DNA of 64,000 bases from an uncultured Ruminiclostridium sp. (GCA_949878745.1 CATLBH010000002.1:1-64000); one strand, 5' to 3'; shown: positions 1 to 7,769, counted from the first letter of the stretch. The notes: generated from the letters alone by a model not told the origin. Made by a program: numbers and translations.

Positions 1-80
1 GATTTTTCGTCAGATTGTACAAATTCGACGCAGGCGGGCTAGCGCCCGTCAAGGAGAAGTTGTGCAATCTGACGGAAAAT
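1..80. repeat. Nested inverted repeat (hairpin element) at window edge
   Basis: A left arm reading TTCGTCAGATTGTACAA (about 5-22) pairs with a right arm TTGTGCAATCTGACGG (about 60-75). Between them sits a second hairpin, CGGGC-TAGC-GCCCG (about 36-49). The whole can fold into one long stem with a GC-rich tip. It may continue to the left of the window. It codes for nothing visible and resembles a small palindromic repeat or MITE-like unit; no second copy was found here. Confidence 0.55.
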
Positions 81-121
81 ATGCAAGCAAGATGCGCGCA
101 TCCGATTTAATCAGTGGTTCC

Positions 122-213
122 CTAATCCCTTTTAAAGCTGTGAGATTAGTGCTTTGGATGCAATCCCTTTTCAAACTATGGATTTTATCAATAGTTTAAA
201 AAAGGGATTGGTA
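122..213 (-). repeat. Dispersed two-hairpin repeat, copy A
   Basis: Read on the minus strand, this 92-bp unit matches 19322-19411 closely along its whole length. It holds two hairpins. The first runs from CCAATCCCTT to AAAAGGGATTG, with an inner AAACTAT/ATAGTTT stem. The second is CTAATC...GGGATTAG. Between them lies the conserved linker CATCCAAAGCA. The inner stem differs from copy B but still pairs, which argues for selection on an RNA or DNA fold. Confidence 0.75.
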
Positions 214-215
214 TG

Positions 216-261
216 ATATGCCCGCGAAAGGCCTTTCAGTTGAAGGCTTTCGCGGGCATAT
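216..261 (-). terminator. Strong hairpin downstream of the 72-aa gene
   Basis: ATATGCCCGCGAAAGGCCTT pairs with GAAGGCTTTCGCGGGCATAT around a short loop, giving about 18 base pairs. It lies just after the stop codon of the 279-497 gene. The U-run is weak on the minus strand and slightly better on the plus strand, so it may work in both directions. The remaining bases from 262 to 278 hold nothing else visible. Confidence 0.6.
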
Positions 262-278
262 TTAAAATTTTCCCTCTA

Positions 279-497
279 TTACTTGTTTCCGAAAAGACCG
301 CCGAGCTTGTCTTTTATGCCGTCAACATTGATTTTGGCTTTTACACCTTCGATAACGTTTTTGATAACATCATCGGGAAGGTCGATGCCCAGTACGTCTT
401 CCACCGCCTTGATAGGCTCCTTCTGAAACTTTTCCGCAAAGTTTTTGTCGTTTTTTACCTTGTTTACTACCTCGTCGATTTTCGCTTTGATGTCCAT
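279..497 (-). CDS. Small conserved hypothetical protein, 72 aa
   Basis: I do not recognise a named family for this short acidic/basic helical protein. Its core (residues about 17-48) reads FAEKFQKEPIKAVEDVLGID then LPDDV. That layout recalls the leader part of NHLP/Nif11-type peptide precursors, where a helical leader carries an F..D/E-P...L motif and a LP(E/D)D turn. The C-terminus ends in LGGLFGNK, with a GG pair but only five residues after it, so there is no obvious core peptide. No peptide-modifying enzymes lie nearby. The ribosome binding site GAAAGGACG precedes ATG. It follows hisE on the same strand and may be a separate transcript. Confidence 0.6.
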   Translation of the reverse strand: MDIKAKIDEVVNKVKNDKNFAEKFQKEPIKAVEDVLGIDLPDDVIKNVIEGVKAKINVDGIKDKLGGLFGNK

Positions 498-537
498 TTT
501 TAAAACGTCCTTTCATATTGTTTTTACTTTTTTATAT

Positions 538-876
538 TCAGGTGTTTTTGTCCACCTGATGAAACTGTTTTAAATTTCCTATCTTTTCGTTTCTTTCTTC
601 AAGCACCTTTTCCACGTCGCTCCAGTCTAACCCTTGGTTTGCCGCAAGCACCATTACATGGTAGAGCAAATCGTTTATTTCGTTCATAAGCTCCTCGTTA
701 TTCCCGTTTTTGGCCGCAATAACCGTTTCGGTGGCTTCCTCACCCACTTTTTTACAGATCTTGTCCACGCCTTTGTCGAAAAGATAGGCGGTGTAGCTGT
801 TTTCCTGAGCGATTCCCTTCTCGAAGTCGGATTTGCGCTGTTTTATTACCTCAAATATTTCCCGATAAATTGTCAT
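538..876 (-). CDS. hisE: Phosphoribosyl-ATP pyrophosphohydrolase
   Basis: HisE hydrolyses phosphoribosyl-ATP to phosphoribosyl-AMP and pyrophosphate, the second step of histidine synthesis in the cytoplasm. The 112-aa protein has the all-alpha MazG-like HisE pattern: SYTAYLFDKGVDKICKKVGE, then EATETVIAAKN and NEINDLLYHVMVL, with the acidic residues that bind magnesium. Length is normal for a stand-alone HisE. ATG follows AAAGGAAACGCAA, a good ribosome binding site. It lies 20 nt after hisI and is probably cotranscribed with it, completing the IE activities that many bacteria fuse into one protein. Confidence 0.95.
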   Translation of the reverse strand: MTIYREIFEVIKQRKSDFEKGIAQENSYTAYLFDKGVDKICKKVGEEATETVIAAKNGNNEELMNEINDLLYHVMVLAANQGLDWSDVEKVLEERNEKIGNLKQFHQVDKNT

Positions 877-896
877 TTGCGTTTCCTTTCACTTTT

Positions 897-1247
897 TTAT
901 TCCTGAGAATTATACATTTCGTTAAAGAAGCAGCTGTAATTTCCCGTATGACAGGCGGCACCCGTCTGTTCCACGTTAAGAAGCAGAGCGTCGCTGTCGC
1001 AGTCGGCGTATACGGAAATCACCTTCTGTAAATGTCCGCTGGTAGCGCCTTTGTTCCACAGCTCGTGTCTTGACCTGCTCCAATACCAAGTGTAGCCTGT
1101 TTCAAGAGTCTTTTGAAGGCTTTCCTTGTTCATATAGGCAAGCATAAGCACCGTTTTTGTGTTTACGTCAAATGCTATGGCGGGGATTAAGGCGCTTTTT
1201 TCAAAGTACTTGTCCAAATCCGTTAATTTAATTTTAATTTTGGCCAT
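897..1247 (-). CDS. hisI: Phosphoribosyl-AMP cyclohydrolase
   Basis: HisI opens the adenine ring of phosphoribosyl-AMP, the third histidine step, using zinc and magnesium. The signature is intact: [17 protein letters not shown] followed by [11 protein letters not shown], supplying the metal-binding aspartates and cysteines. The upstream [17 protein letters not shown] motif is also typical. At 116 aa it is the stand-alone form without a HisE domain. ATG follows ACAGGAGAACAAT. Its start overlaps the end of the peptidase-like gene by 14 nt, so the accessory genes upstream appear translationally coupled to it. Confidence 0.95.
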   Translation of the reverse strand: MAKIKIKLTDLDKYFEKSALIPAIAFDVNTKTVLMLAYMNKESLQKTLETGYTWYWSRSRHELWNKGATSGHLQKVISVYADCDSDALLLNVEQTGAACHTGNYSCFFNEMYNSQE

Positions 1248-1725
1248 ATTGTTCTCCTGTTTTAACTATATACTTTTTTATCATTTCGGTGAAAAGATAA
1301 AAATCACTTATATTTTTCTCAAACGGAATATGCACAAAGCACATTTTCGTATTCAAGAAATGGGTTCTGATATATTCCAAGCCGTAATAATAAATATTAT
1401 TGCAGTAAGATGTTCCCGCGTTATCGGAACGCTTAGCGAAAAGTCCAAGCTCCTTGCAGACCGAAATGGATGTTTCGATATCAAAATGGGTATGAATTTC
1501 ACTTCCTCCTTTATCCCTTGCCGTACTTTCAAAATGTATTTTGTCCTTTATTAAGGGGCGCTGTCCGAAGGATAAAATTAAACGGTATGAACTTTTATTG
1601 AGCTTATCGCAAAGCTGAACGACCGATTTTTCCCTGTGGTTTTCCAGATTAAGATTATCAAAGTTTTTAAGCTTGCTAAGCAATTTTTCGGAAGATGTAT
1701 TTTTAAAAGCCGTAAGTAATATCAT
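1234..1725 (-). CDS. Pyroglutamyl-peptidase I-like protein (C15 family), short form
   Basis: The 163-aa product resembles pyroglutamyl-peptidase I, a cysteine peptidase that removes N-terminal pyroglutamate. The N-terminus MILLTAF fits the first strand. [18 protein letters not shown] holds a likely catalytic glutamate, [19 protein letters not shown] the catalytic cysteine, and CFVHIPF the histidine. Family members are usually about 200-215 aa, so internal loops are shortened, and substrate specificity may differ. It sits in the accessory gene run between hisF and hisI and overlaps hisI by 14 nt. Family assignment is fairly secure; activity is inferred. Confidence 0.7.
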   Translation of the reverse strand: MILLTAFKNTSSEKLLSKLKNFDNLNLENHREKSVVQLCDKLNKSSYRLILSFGQRPLIKDKIHFESTARDKGGSEIHTHFDIETSISVCKELGLFAKRSDNAGTSYCNNIYYYGLEYIRTHFLNTKMCFVHIPFEKNISDFYLFTEMIKKYIVKTGEQYGQN

Positions 1726-1776
1726 TATTTTTTAATCCCCACACAAAAACATAAAAAGAAGAGTCAGCATATTTTT

Positions 1777-2562
1777 CTACAATTTTTTAAGCTCGGCAAC
1801 AGCGCCGTAATGCAAAACCTCAAATTCCGGCGGCGAGATCTTTTCAAGCATTTCCTTATGCTCCTTCTCCCATGTTTCAATTTCTTTTTCATCCAGCGAA
1901 GCGCCGATTCCACGACAGGACTTTATTCTCCCGTTCCAGCTTTCGCGGGTAAAAGGAATATTTATCCGATATTCTTCACGGTAAACAAGGCTGAATTTTT
2001 CGTTATAGCAATCCGGTATGTAAATCGCGTGCATGGTTTCTCCCGCGCCGCTCCACTGAGGATTGTATTTAAGCACAGTTTTTTCGCTTTCAGACGCGAT
2101 TTTGTCCTCAAAGGGAAGCCAAGCCATATATAAAATCAGTATGCTGCCGCCGGGTTTAAGCATGCGGTAAAGCTTCGGCATAATTTTTTCGTGATTAAAA
2201 TAAAAGAAGCATTGACAGGCGGTAATGACGTGGAAGGAATTGTCTTTAAAGTTCATTTCCTCGGCGGGAGACGTAATATAATTAATGTTCATACCCTCGG
2301 AGAGAAGCTTTGCTTGCTTTATCTGGTTTTCCGAAATATCGGCGGCGGTCCAATCCGCTCCGTATTTGTACATACTTCTCGGTATTACTCCCGTTCCCGT
2401 GCCTATGTCGAGAGCCTTTTGACCTTTTATGCATAAGCCTCGTTCAAGGATTTTTTCGTAAAATACGGGGGGATAAATATCTCTGAATTTCGCGTAATCC
2501 GATGAGGTTCTGCCCCAGTCAAAGGGTTTTCCGCCGTCTATATTATTGTCGGTTATCTCCAT
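1777..2562 (-). CDS. Class I SAM-dependent methyltransferase
   Basis: The 261-aa protein has a Rossmann methyltransferase fold. Motif I ALDIGTGTGVIP lies near residue 50, the acidic end of the second strand is in WTAADISENQI, and a post-motif YRMLKPGGSILI follows. The N-terminal GGKPFDWGRTSSDYAKFRDI resembles a widespread clostridial methyltransferase group in which substrates are unknown. RBS GGAGAAAAACAA precedes ATG. It lies 51 nt upstream of the peptidase-like gene and 25 nt after the DUF4180 gene, inside the accessory run of the his region. Confidence 0.85.
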   Translation of the reverse strand: MEITDNNIDGGKPFDWGRTSSDYAKFRDIYPPVFYEKILERGLCIKGQKALDIGTGTGVIPRSMYKYGADWTAADISENQIKQAKLLSEGMNINYITSPAEEMNFKDNSFHVITACQCFFYFNHEKIMPKLYRMLKPGGSILILYMAWLPFEDKIASESEKTVLKYNPQWSGAGETMHAIYIPDCYNEKFSLVYREEYRINIPFTRESWNGRIKSCRGIGASLDEKEIETWEKEHKEMLEKISPPEFEVLHYGAVAELKKL

Positions 2563-2587
2563 TTGTTTTTCTCCGTTTAAAAAGGTT

Positions 2588-2950
2588 TTATCTTGTCAGC
2601 ATTTCAGCGGCTTCTTCTTTTGAGGAGGCAAAGAAAACATTTTTTCCTTTATTGCTCTCGTATATAAAATCCTTAAGCGGCTTGCTTGTATATACGGAAA
2701 AATCACCGTATATCGCTATTCGGCCGCCGTAATTGACGAATTTTTGAAGCACTTCTCCCGCGAAACCGGTGCTGAGTATAAAAAAGTCCTCGTTAATAAG
2801 GTTTTTGTCTATTACTATATTTTTGGTGCCTGCTTCGTAATTGGCGCTCACTATAAGGTCAAGCGCGGATTGAACGTCCGTTATTGCTTTTTCGGCGCTT
2901 TCTATAAGAACAAAGGGGATGTTGTTTTTTTCTTTTTTTATATATTTCAT
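2588..2950 (-). CDS. DUF4180 domain-containing protein
   Basis: The 120-aa product matches the DUF4180 pattern as I know it: an alternating beta/alpha fold with the central motif EDFFILSTGFAGEVLQKFVN followed by GGRIAIYGDFS. The N-terminal half carries the helix segment DVQSALDLIVSANYEAG. Function is unknown. The gene lies 2 nt after the 230-aa methyltransferase gene and 25 nt before the 261-aa one, so it is flanked by two methyltransferases in one transcript. No catalytic motif is evident. Confidence 0.75.
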   Translation of the reverse strand: MKYIKKEKNNIPFVLIESAEKAITDVQSALDLIVSANYEAGTKNIVIDKNLINEDFFILSTGFAGEVLQKFVNYGGRIAIYGDFSVYTSKPLKDFIYESNKGKNVFFASSKEEAAEMLTR

Positions 2951-2952
2951 TT

Positions 2953-3645
2953 TTACTCCGTTTTTATATATTCGGCAAAGAAAAAAAGCGGAATATCCCT
3001 GTTTTTTATTTTGCCGTCATATGATACGGGCTCGTTTGCTTCTTTCAGCATAAACCCGTTTTTTGCCGCGGTGTTAAGGTAATAGGACAGGGGACGGTGA
3101 AAATGCTCCGTTTCGCCCCAATGGCTGTTTGTGAAGCTGTAGAGCGAAATATATTTTTCCAGCGCTTTTGCACGGCAGTATCCGTTTTCGTCTTTTATCC
3201 ACTTGCCGTCGTAAAAGGCGGGGTGGACTATGGAAAAATATAAAAGGCCTTTGTTTTTCAACACTCTTTTACATTCCGAAAGAACAAAATCAATATTTTC
3301 CACGTCCATTAGCACCTGATTGGAAAACACGATATCAAAGCTGTCTTTTTCAAATTCCAGAGGCTTAGTTATATCCATAAGACAAAATTCCGACAACGGA
3401 TATTGTTGACGGGCTATTTCAATCATTTTTTCGGAGCCGTCGATACCTATCGCATTTGCGCCTTTGCTCCCGAAATAATCCGTATAAAAGCCGTAACCGC
3501 AGCCAAGATCCAATATTTTTTCGCCGTTAAAAGAGCGGAATCGGTTTTGGACGATGTTTTTGTTTATTCGAACATATTCGGAATTTTCCTGTTCCGAAGT
3601 ATATTTAAGCGCGGCAAGGTTCCACTGTTTTATTATATTATCCAT
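2953..3645 (-). CDS. Class I SAM-dependent methyltransferase
   Basis: The 230-aa protein shows motif I ILDLGCGYGFYTDYF near residue 45, followed by AIGIDGSEKMIEIAR and the acidic DSFDIVFSNQVLMDVE segment, then a typical CKRVLKNKGLLYFSI. These place it in the Methyltransf_11/25 group of small-molecule methyltransferases. The substrate cannot be deduced. It overlaps the TfoX-C gene by 8 nt and leaves only 2 nt to DUF4180, which suggests coupled translation. Confidence 0.85.
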   Translation of the reverse strand: MDNIIKQWNLAALKYTSEQENSEYVRINKNIVQNRFRSFNGEKILDLGCGYGFYTDYFGSKGANAIGIDGSEKMIEIARQQYPLSEFCLMDITKPLEFEKDSFDIVFSNQVLMDVENIDFVLSECKRVLKNKGLLYFSIVHPAFYDGKWIKDENGYCRAKALEKYISLYSFTNSHWGETEHFHRPLSYYLNTAAKNGFMLKEANEPVSYDGKIKNRDIPLFFFAEYIKTE

Positions 3646-3910
3646 TGATTTGCCGTCCTTTTAATCTCTCGCCGAATTCCTTCAGTTCCTTTTTCTTATC
3701 CTCGGAAAGTCTGTTGTATTCAACGTTGGAAACCGCTCCTTCCAATGTGTATAGATGAACTAAGCAAACCTGCGGGTATTTTTCCTTTAGCCTGAAAAAC
3801 GCTTCCTCAGAGCCTGCTTCGATCAGCTTTTCGGGAGTGTCGATGCCTACCGAAACCAACTTTCTTGCCATTTCTTTTCCTATATTTAGCATAGACATCA
3901 ATTCGGACAC
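3638..3910 (-). CDS. TfoX/Sxy C-terminal-domain protein
   Basis: This short protein consists almost only of the TfoX/Sxy C-terminal domain, a helix-hairpin-helix-like module. It shows LNIGKEMARKLVSVGIDTPE, then a KLIEAGSEEAFFRLKEKYP segment. The N-terminal TfoX domain that accompanies it in competence regulators is absent. Stand-alone versions are common in Firmicutes and their role is unclear. The start is uncertain: GTG at 3910 lies 8 nt after AAAGGTGG and is preferred to the GTG at 3922. It overlaps the next methyltransferase gene by 8 nt. Confidence 0.75.
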   Translation of the reverse strand: MSELMSMLNIGKEMARKLVSVGIDTPEKLIEAGSEEAFFRLKEKYPQVCLVHLYTLEGAVSNVEYNRLSEDKKKELKEFGERLKGRQING

Positions 3911-3949
3911 AGTACATCCCACCTTTACATGTTAATATGCGATTGACTG

Positions 3950-4597
3950 TTACGACTTTGTTTTTACCCATCGTCTGTTGGCTATTGGCTTTCCGTGGCC
4001 GAAATATATCGTCCTGTTTCCCATATTGCCGATTTTTTCGGCGCTTAGCAGCATTTGATCCTTATCATGATAAAGCATTGATACCGTGGGATAAAACATA
4101 TTCATCAGCGCGTCTCCGACGATTAAGTCTCTGTTTTCCACATCAATTCCGATTGAACCCTGTGTATGTCCGGGCAAGGAAACAATACGCGCGTCGATTC
4201 CGTAATCTTTAAGGCTGTCGCCGTCCTTAAGCAGGACAGCGGGTTTGAATTCCCGCATAGGACGGGCTTTAAAATCTTTCAGCGACGCGGACAGCACTAT
4301 TTTGCCGAAAAATGTTTCCGCAAAAAGCCGCTGGGCGGAATTAAATTTTATAAGATCAATGTCTTTTTCGCTCATAGCTATGGGAATTCCAAAGGATTCC
4401 GATATGACGGCCGCATTTTCGGAATGGTCAAAATGCGCGTGAGTCAGAACTATAAGTTTTATATTGTACTGTCCGCACGCTTGGGTCACCCTGTTCAGAT
4501 ACTCCCTTTTTCCCGTATCCACCAATATTCCGGTATTGCCGTTCTCAACAATATAACAATTTCCGTTTCCGCATTTTATCCTGTGAACACAATTCAT
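3950..4597 (-). CDS. MBL-fold metallo-hydrolase
   Basis: The 215-aa protein has the metallo-beta-lactamase fold. LTHAHFDHSE supplies the HxHxDH zinc ligands, LPGHTQGSIGID the third histidine, GDALMN the bridging aspartate, and YFGHGKPI the C-terminal histidine. It resembles glyoxalase II-like hydrolases, but the substrate cannot be read. ATG follows GAGGTAATCTGA. It lies 10 nt after the PIN-like gene and 27-39 nt before the TfoX-C gene, within the accessory run. Confidence 0.85.
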   Translation of the reverse strand: MNCVHRIKCGNGNCYIVENGNTGILVDTGKREYLNRVTQACGQYNIKLIVLTHAHFDHSENAAVISESFGIPIAMSEKDIDLIKFNSAQRLFAETFFGKIVLSASLKDFKARPMREFKPAVLLKDGDSLKDYGIDARIVSLPGHTQGSIGIDVENRDLIVGDALMNMFYPTVSMLYHDKDQMLLSAEKIGNMGNRTIYFGHGKPIANRRWVKTKS

Positions 4598-4607
4598 TCA
4601 GATTACC

Positions 4608-5510
4608 TCAGGTTTTTTTCTTGTCCTTAAAAAGAGATTTAAGCTTTTTGTAAATGGCGCTGCTTTTTTGGGAATCACGGAATTGCTTGTCCAAAGCGTT
4701 TTTTATGGAAACCTTCGACTTGTAGCTGTTGATTATTTCCAGTATTCCGTCGGAATACTCCTCGTCGGACAAACAAGCCATAAGCTCTTCTTTGGTGGCT
4801 TTGTTTATATCGGTTTTCTTTGTTCTGCCCCTTGAATGTTTTTCGGCAGGGCAAGATTTTTCGGTTGGTTCGGTTTTTTCCGCGGAAACGGATTGCGGGG
4901 GGATTACGGTCTGTAAAGGCTGTAAGGAGGGCGATTGCTGTAATGACTGCAAGGGCTGTAAAGAAGGTATGGGGGGAGTCGGGGGGATAATTTGGGTGTT
5001 AAGCGAATTTTGTGCGGGAGTAGCGAATTTTTGGGGCGAAGCTGTCTGTACCGAGGGCGAGGACTTTGCGGGTGGGGCGGAGGTGGGCGGAGAAGCCGGC
5101 TGTGGATTGGGCTGCGGTTTCGTCGCCTTAGACTTGACAGCCCTGGGGTTAGGTGAAAAATTACATATTCTTTCAACGCTTATGCCTTTTTTTCTCCAAA
5201 AATCTATCAGATGGTCAAATCCCGTGTCCTTTGAAACAATGTAAAAATAGCACTCTTTTTCCTCATTTTTCGCGATAATATATCCCATAAAGGAAGAAAG
5301 CTGAAAATCAAGGGCGTTTTTGCTTCCCGAGCCGACTTTGTATATTTCTAAATTTATCTTGCGCCTGACTATTTTTTCAAGTACTTCAAGGGAAAAAGTT
5401 TTGCATTGCTCGGTGTACATCAAATACAAGGTGTCGTTTTTGGCGATACCGTCTATGCCTATAAAGCCTTCCGAATGTACGTTTTCATAATCAACAAAAT
5501 AATATTTCAT
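4608..5510 (-). CDS. PIN-like (NYN-type) nuclease with Pro/Gln-rich linker and basic tail
   Basis: Residues 1-118 form a PIN-like domain. The acidic residues expected to bind metal are in VDYENVH (Asp7), KNALDFQL (Asp68) and VSKDTGFDH (Asp95, Asp99), a pattern found in NYN/PIN ribonucleases. Residues 118-230 form a low-complexity linker rich in Pro, Gln, Ser and Ala with repeated SLQPLQ units. Residues 230-300 form a lysine-rich helical tail that could bind nucleic acid. The gene lies 25 nt after hisF. An RNA or DNA target is inferred; nothing shows which. The linker length probably varies between strains. Confidence 0.75.
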   Translation of the reverse strand: MKYYFVDYENVHSEGFIGIDGIAKNDTLYLMYTEQCKTFSLEVLEKIVRRKINLEIYKVGSGSKNALDFQLSSFMGYIIAKNEEKECYFYIVSKDTGFDHLIDFWRKKGISVERICNFSPNPRAVKSKATKPQPNPQPASPPTSAPPAKSSPSVQTASPQKFATPAQNSLNTQIIPPTPPIPSLQPLQSLQQSPSLQPLQTVIPPQSVSAEKTEPTEKSCPAEKHSRGRTKKTDINKATKEELMACLSDEEYSDGILEIINSYKSKVSIKNALDKQFRDSQKSSAIYKKLKSLFKDKKKT

Positions 5511-5535
5511 TGTGACCGTCCTTTTTATTCAGAGT

Positions 5536-6291
5536 CTATCTTATCGGAATCCCACGGCTTTTCAGATCCCGTTTCACGTCCCCGACAGTCAATTCGCCGA
5601 AATGGAAAAGCGAAGCCGCAAGAGCCGCGGAAGCCTTCGTTTCGGTGAGCACGTCGGAAAAATCCGACAGCTTTCCCGCTCCGCCGCTGGCAATAACGGG
5701 AATATTCACTCTGTCGCAGACATACTGAAGCATTTCCTTGTCAAATCCCGCGCGGGTTCCGTCCGCGTCCATTGAGTTAAGACAAATCTCGCCCGCCCCT
5801 CTGCTCTGTATTTCCTCTACCCATTTGCCCAGTTCTATTTTCATATCGATTCTTCCGCCGTTTTTGTACACCGTGTATCCGCCTTTCCCGTCGCGCTTGG
5901 CGTCGATTCCGACCACAACGCATTGGCTTCCGAATATTTTGGCCGCTTCGTTTATGATATCGGGATTACTCAGCGCACGGGAATTTACGGAAACCTTATC
6001 CGCTCCCGCTCTCAGAGTGTCGCGGAAATCGTCTATCGTGGCTATCCCGCCGCCTACGCAAAGGGGGACGAATACCCTCTTCGCCGCCTCGCGGACAACG
6101 TCGAGCATTACGCCTCTCCCTTCCGCCGAAGCGGTTATATCGTAAAACACAATCTCGTCCGCGCCCTGACGGTTATATTCTTCGGCATATGACACAGGAT
6201 CGCCCACCTCTTTTATTCCCTCAAAATTTACGCCCTTTACCACCTTGCCGTTTCTCACGTCAAGGCACGGAATTATTCTTTTTGCAAGCAT
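5536..6291 (-). CDS. hisF: Imidazole glycerol phosphate synthase, cyclase subunit
   Basis: HisF uses ammonia supplied by HisH to make imidazole glycerol phosphate and AICAR from PRFAR. The 251-aa protein has the (beta/alpha)8 barrel hallmarks: [19 protein letters not shown] with the first catalytic aspartate, [11 protein letters not shown] with the second, and phosphate-binding glycines in CVGGGIAT and ASGGAGK. The partner hisH lies about 22 kb away at 28505-29104. It follows hisA by 17 nt and is transcribed with it. Confidence 0.97.
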   Translation of the reverse strand: MLAKRIIPCLDVRNGKVVKGVNFEGIKEVGDPVSYAEEYNRQGADEIVFYDITASAEGRGVMLDVVREAAKRVFVPLCVGGGIATIDDFRDTLRAGADKVSVNSRALSNPDIINEAAKIFGSQCVVVGIDAKRDGKGGYTVYKNGGRIDMKIELGKWVEEIQSRGAGEICLNSMDADGTRAGFDKEMLQYVCDRVNIPVIASGGAGKLSDFSDVLTETKASAALAASLFHFGELTVGDVKRDLKSRGIPIR

Positions 6292-6308
6292 TTTGTCTTC
6301 CTCACTTT

Positions 6309-7034
6309 TTACCGCATTTCACCGATCTCGATCGCTTCTCTTAAATCCAAAGTACCGCTGTAAAGGGATTTTCCGCAGATTGCGCCGTAGAGTCCCATTT
6401 TTTTACAGGCCTTTATGTCGTCAATATCGTGTACTCCCCCGCTGGCGGTAATGCCGCACTTATCTCCCGCCGCGGCTTTAAGGGCGGAAAGCTGTTCTGT
6501 ATTTACCCCGGACAAGGTTCCGTCCTTTGAGATATCGGTGAAGATTATATTTTTTACGCCCGCTTTTATCATCTCCAAGGACAGGGAGATATAATCCACC
6601 CGTGAGCTTTCAAGCCAGCCCTCGGAGGCTACGATACCGTTTTTCGCGTCAATTCCCACGGCGATTTTTTCGCCGTATTCCTTGACCGCGTCTATTACGA
6701 TTCGGGGGTTTTTAAGGGCAACGGAGCCTAAAATTACTCTTGAGGTTCCGTTTGAAAGATAGTATTCCACCGAATCAAGGGTTCGTATGCCGCCGCCCAA
6801 TTCTACCTTTAAGCCTGTGTTTTTGGCTACATCAAGGTAAATTTCCGTGTTTACGGGTTTTCCCGCCTTCGCGCCGTCCAGATCCACCATATGTATCCAG
6901 CTTGCTCCCGCTTTTTCAAATTCCTTAGCCGTTTCCATATAGTTTTCCGCTACTTTATGAGCGGTGGCAAAATCGCCTTTTACAAGTCTTACGCAGTTTC
7001 CTTCTTTTATATCTATCGCAGGTAAAATTATCAT
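6309..7034 (-). CDS. hisA: ProFAR isomerase
   Basis: HisA performs the Amadori rearrangement of ProFAR to PRFAR, the fourth histidine step. The 241-aa barrel begins [20 protein letters not shown] with the catalytic aspartate and has AVGIDAKNG with the second acid. The phosphate-binding repeats LGGGIRT and TASGGVHD are present. The hisA-hisF order with 17 nt spacing is classical. It is 15 nt downstream of a GNAT gene, which appears to be the first gene of this operon. Confidence 0.97.
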   Translation of the reverse strand: MIILPAIDIKEGNCVRLVKGDFATAHKVAENYMETAKEFEKAGASWIHMVDLDGAKAGKPVNTEIYLDVAKNTGLKVELGGGIRTLDSVEYYLSNGTSRVILGSVALKNPRIVIDAVKEYGEKIAVGIDAKNGIVASEGWLESSRVDYISLSLEMIKAGVKNIIFTDISKDGTLSGVNTEQLSALKAAAGDKCGITASGGVHDIDDIKACKKMGLYGAICGKSLYSGTLDLREAIEIGEMR

Positions 7035-7049
7035 ATTATTTTTTTCCTT

Positions 7050-7589
7050 TTATAATGCTTTTAAATCACATTCCAGCTGACAGTCAAATGGCTCTTTTTC
7101 CACATGAGCTTCACTGTATTCCTTCGCCTCGGCGCAGCCCATTTTTTTATAAAAGGCCTGACTTTCGACGGCGGAATGCGCCGATATATACAGCTTTTTC
7201 GCTCCCTTGGAGGAAGCGAATTCCTTTGCGGCGGAAAAAAGCGCTTTTCCTATGCCTAAGCCCCGCTTGTCCTCCGAAACATGAATACTTGTAAGATCCA
7301 TATATCCGTTATCGCCGCCGAATATCTCCGATTCAACCGAAACAAAACCCTTTAACGCACCGTCATAAAATGCCCCCAAAACAAAACCTCCCGTATCGAC
7401 GGTATTTTTAAGGCATTTAAGTAGCAACTCATAATCCTCGGCGCTCCAATCGTCAATAAAAGGATCGCTTTTTATTGTCCATTCTCCGTTTACTTTGCGC
7501 CAACAGTCGGTAACGACCTGACGGCGGATAAAGTCTTTAAACAGCTCTTTTTTTATTTCGCCGCAGGTCAAGGCTCTGTACTCGATCAT
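7050..7589 (-). CDS. GNAT-family N-acetyltransferase
   Basis: The 179-aa product has the GNAT acetyl-CoA-binding region SEDKRGLGIGKALFSAAKEF with the R/Q-x-x-G-x-G/A signature, followed by a typical KLYISAHSAVESQAFYKKMGC strand-helix segment. The substrate is unknown. It is the promoter-proximal gene ahead of hisA and hisF, behind a consensus promoter at 7614-7642, so it probably sets the level of the whole his/accessory transcript. Confidence 0.85.
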   Translation of the reverse strand: MIEYRALTCGEIKKELFKDFIRRQVVTDCWRKVNGEWTIKSDPFIDDWSAEDYELLLKCLKNTVDTGGFVLGAFYDGALKGFVSVESEIFGGDNGYMDLTSIHVSEDKRGLGIGKALFSAAKEFASSKGAKKLYISAHSAVESQAFYKKMGCAEAKEYSEAHVEKEPFDCQLECDLKAL

Positions 7590-7613
7590 AAATATTCTCC
7601 TATGGATTATTAT

Positions 7614-7642
7614 ATTATATCAGCTTTTTTGTGTGGTGTCAA
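7614..7642 (-). promoter_or_regulatory. Consensus sigma-A promoter for GNAT-hisA-hisF operon
   Basis: On the minus strand TTGACA and TATAAT are separated by exactly 17 nt, a perfect match to the housekeeping promoter consensus. The -10 box lies 24 nt before the GNAT start codon, leaving a very short leader. No attenuator fits in this space. Confidence 0.85.
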
Positions 7643-7649
7643 ATTTATT

Positions 7650-7670
7650 TTTCCAACCTTGGGTTGGAAA
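7650..7670. promoter_or_regulatory. Perfect 9-bp inverted repeat between divergent promoters
   Basis: TTTCCAACC and GGTTGGAAA are separated by three bases. The repeat lies just upstream of both the minus-strand GNAT/his promoter and the plus-strand XRE promoter. It could be a shared operator for the XRE protein, or a small hairpin. Function is inferred from position only. Confidence 0.4.
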
Positions 7671-7699
7671 GAAAAAAACGGGGTCAAACCAACAGGTTA

Positions 7700-7728
7700 T
7701 TGATTTTTTCCTAAAAGTTCTGTATACT
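7700..7728 (+). promoter_or_regulatory. Promoter of the disrupted XRE gene
   Basis: TTGATT and TATACT are separated by 17 nt, 42 nt upstream of the original ATG at 7770. A perfect palindrome TGTGATCACA (7734-7743) follows directly after the -10 box near the expected transcription start, a suitable place for an autoregulatory operator. Confidence 0.65.
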
Positions 7729-7769
7729 GTAAATGTGATCACAAAACAAACTGGAAAGGATCTTTTGAT

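Noticed and set aside
4904-5176. Pro/Arg-rich alternative frame within the PIN-like gene
   Set aside because: It is a shadow of the low-complexity linker with no ribosome site of its own.
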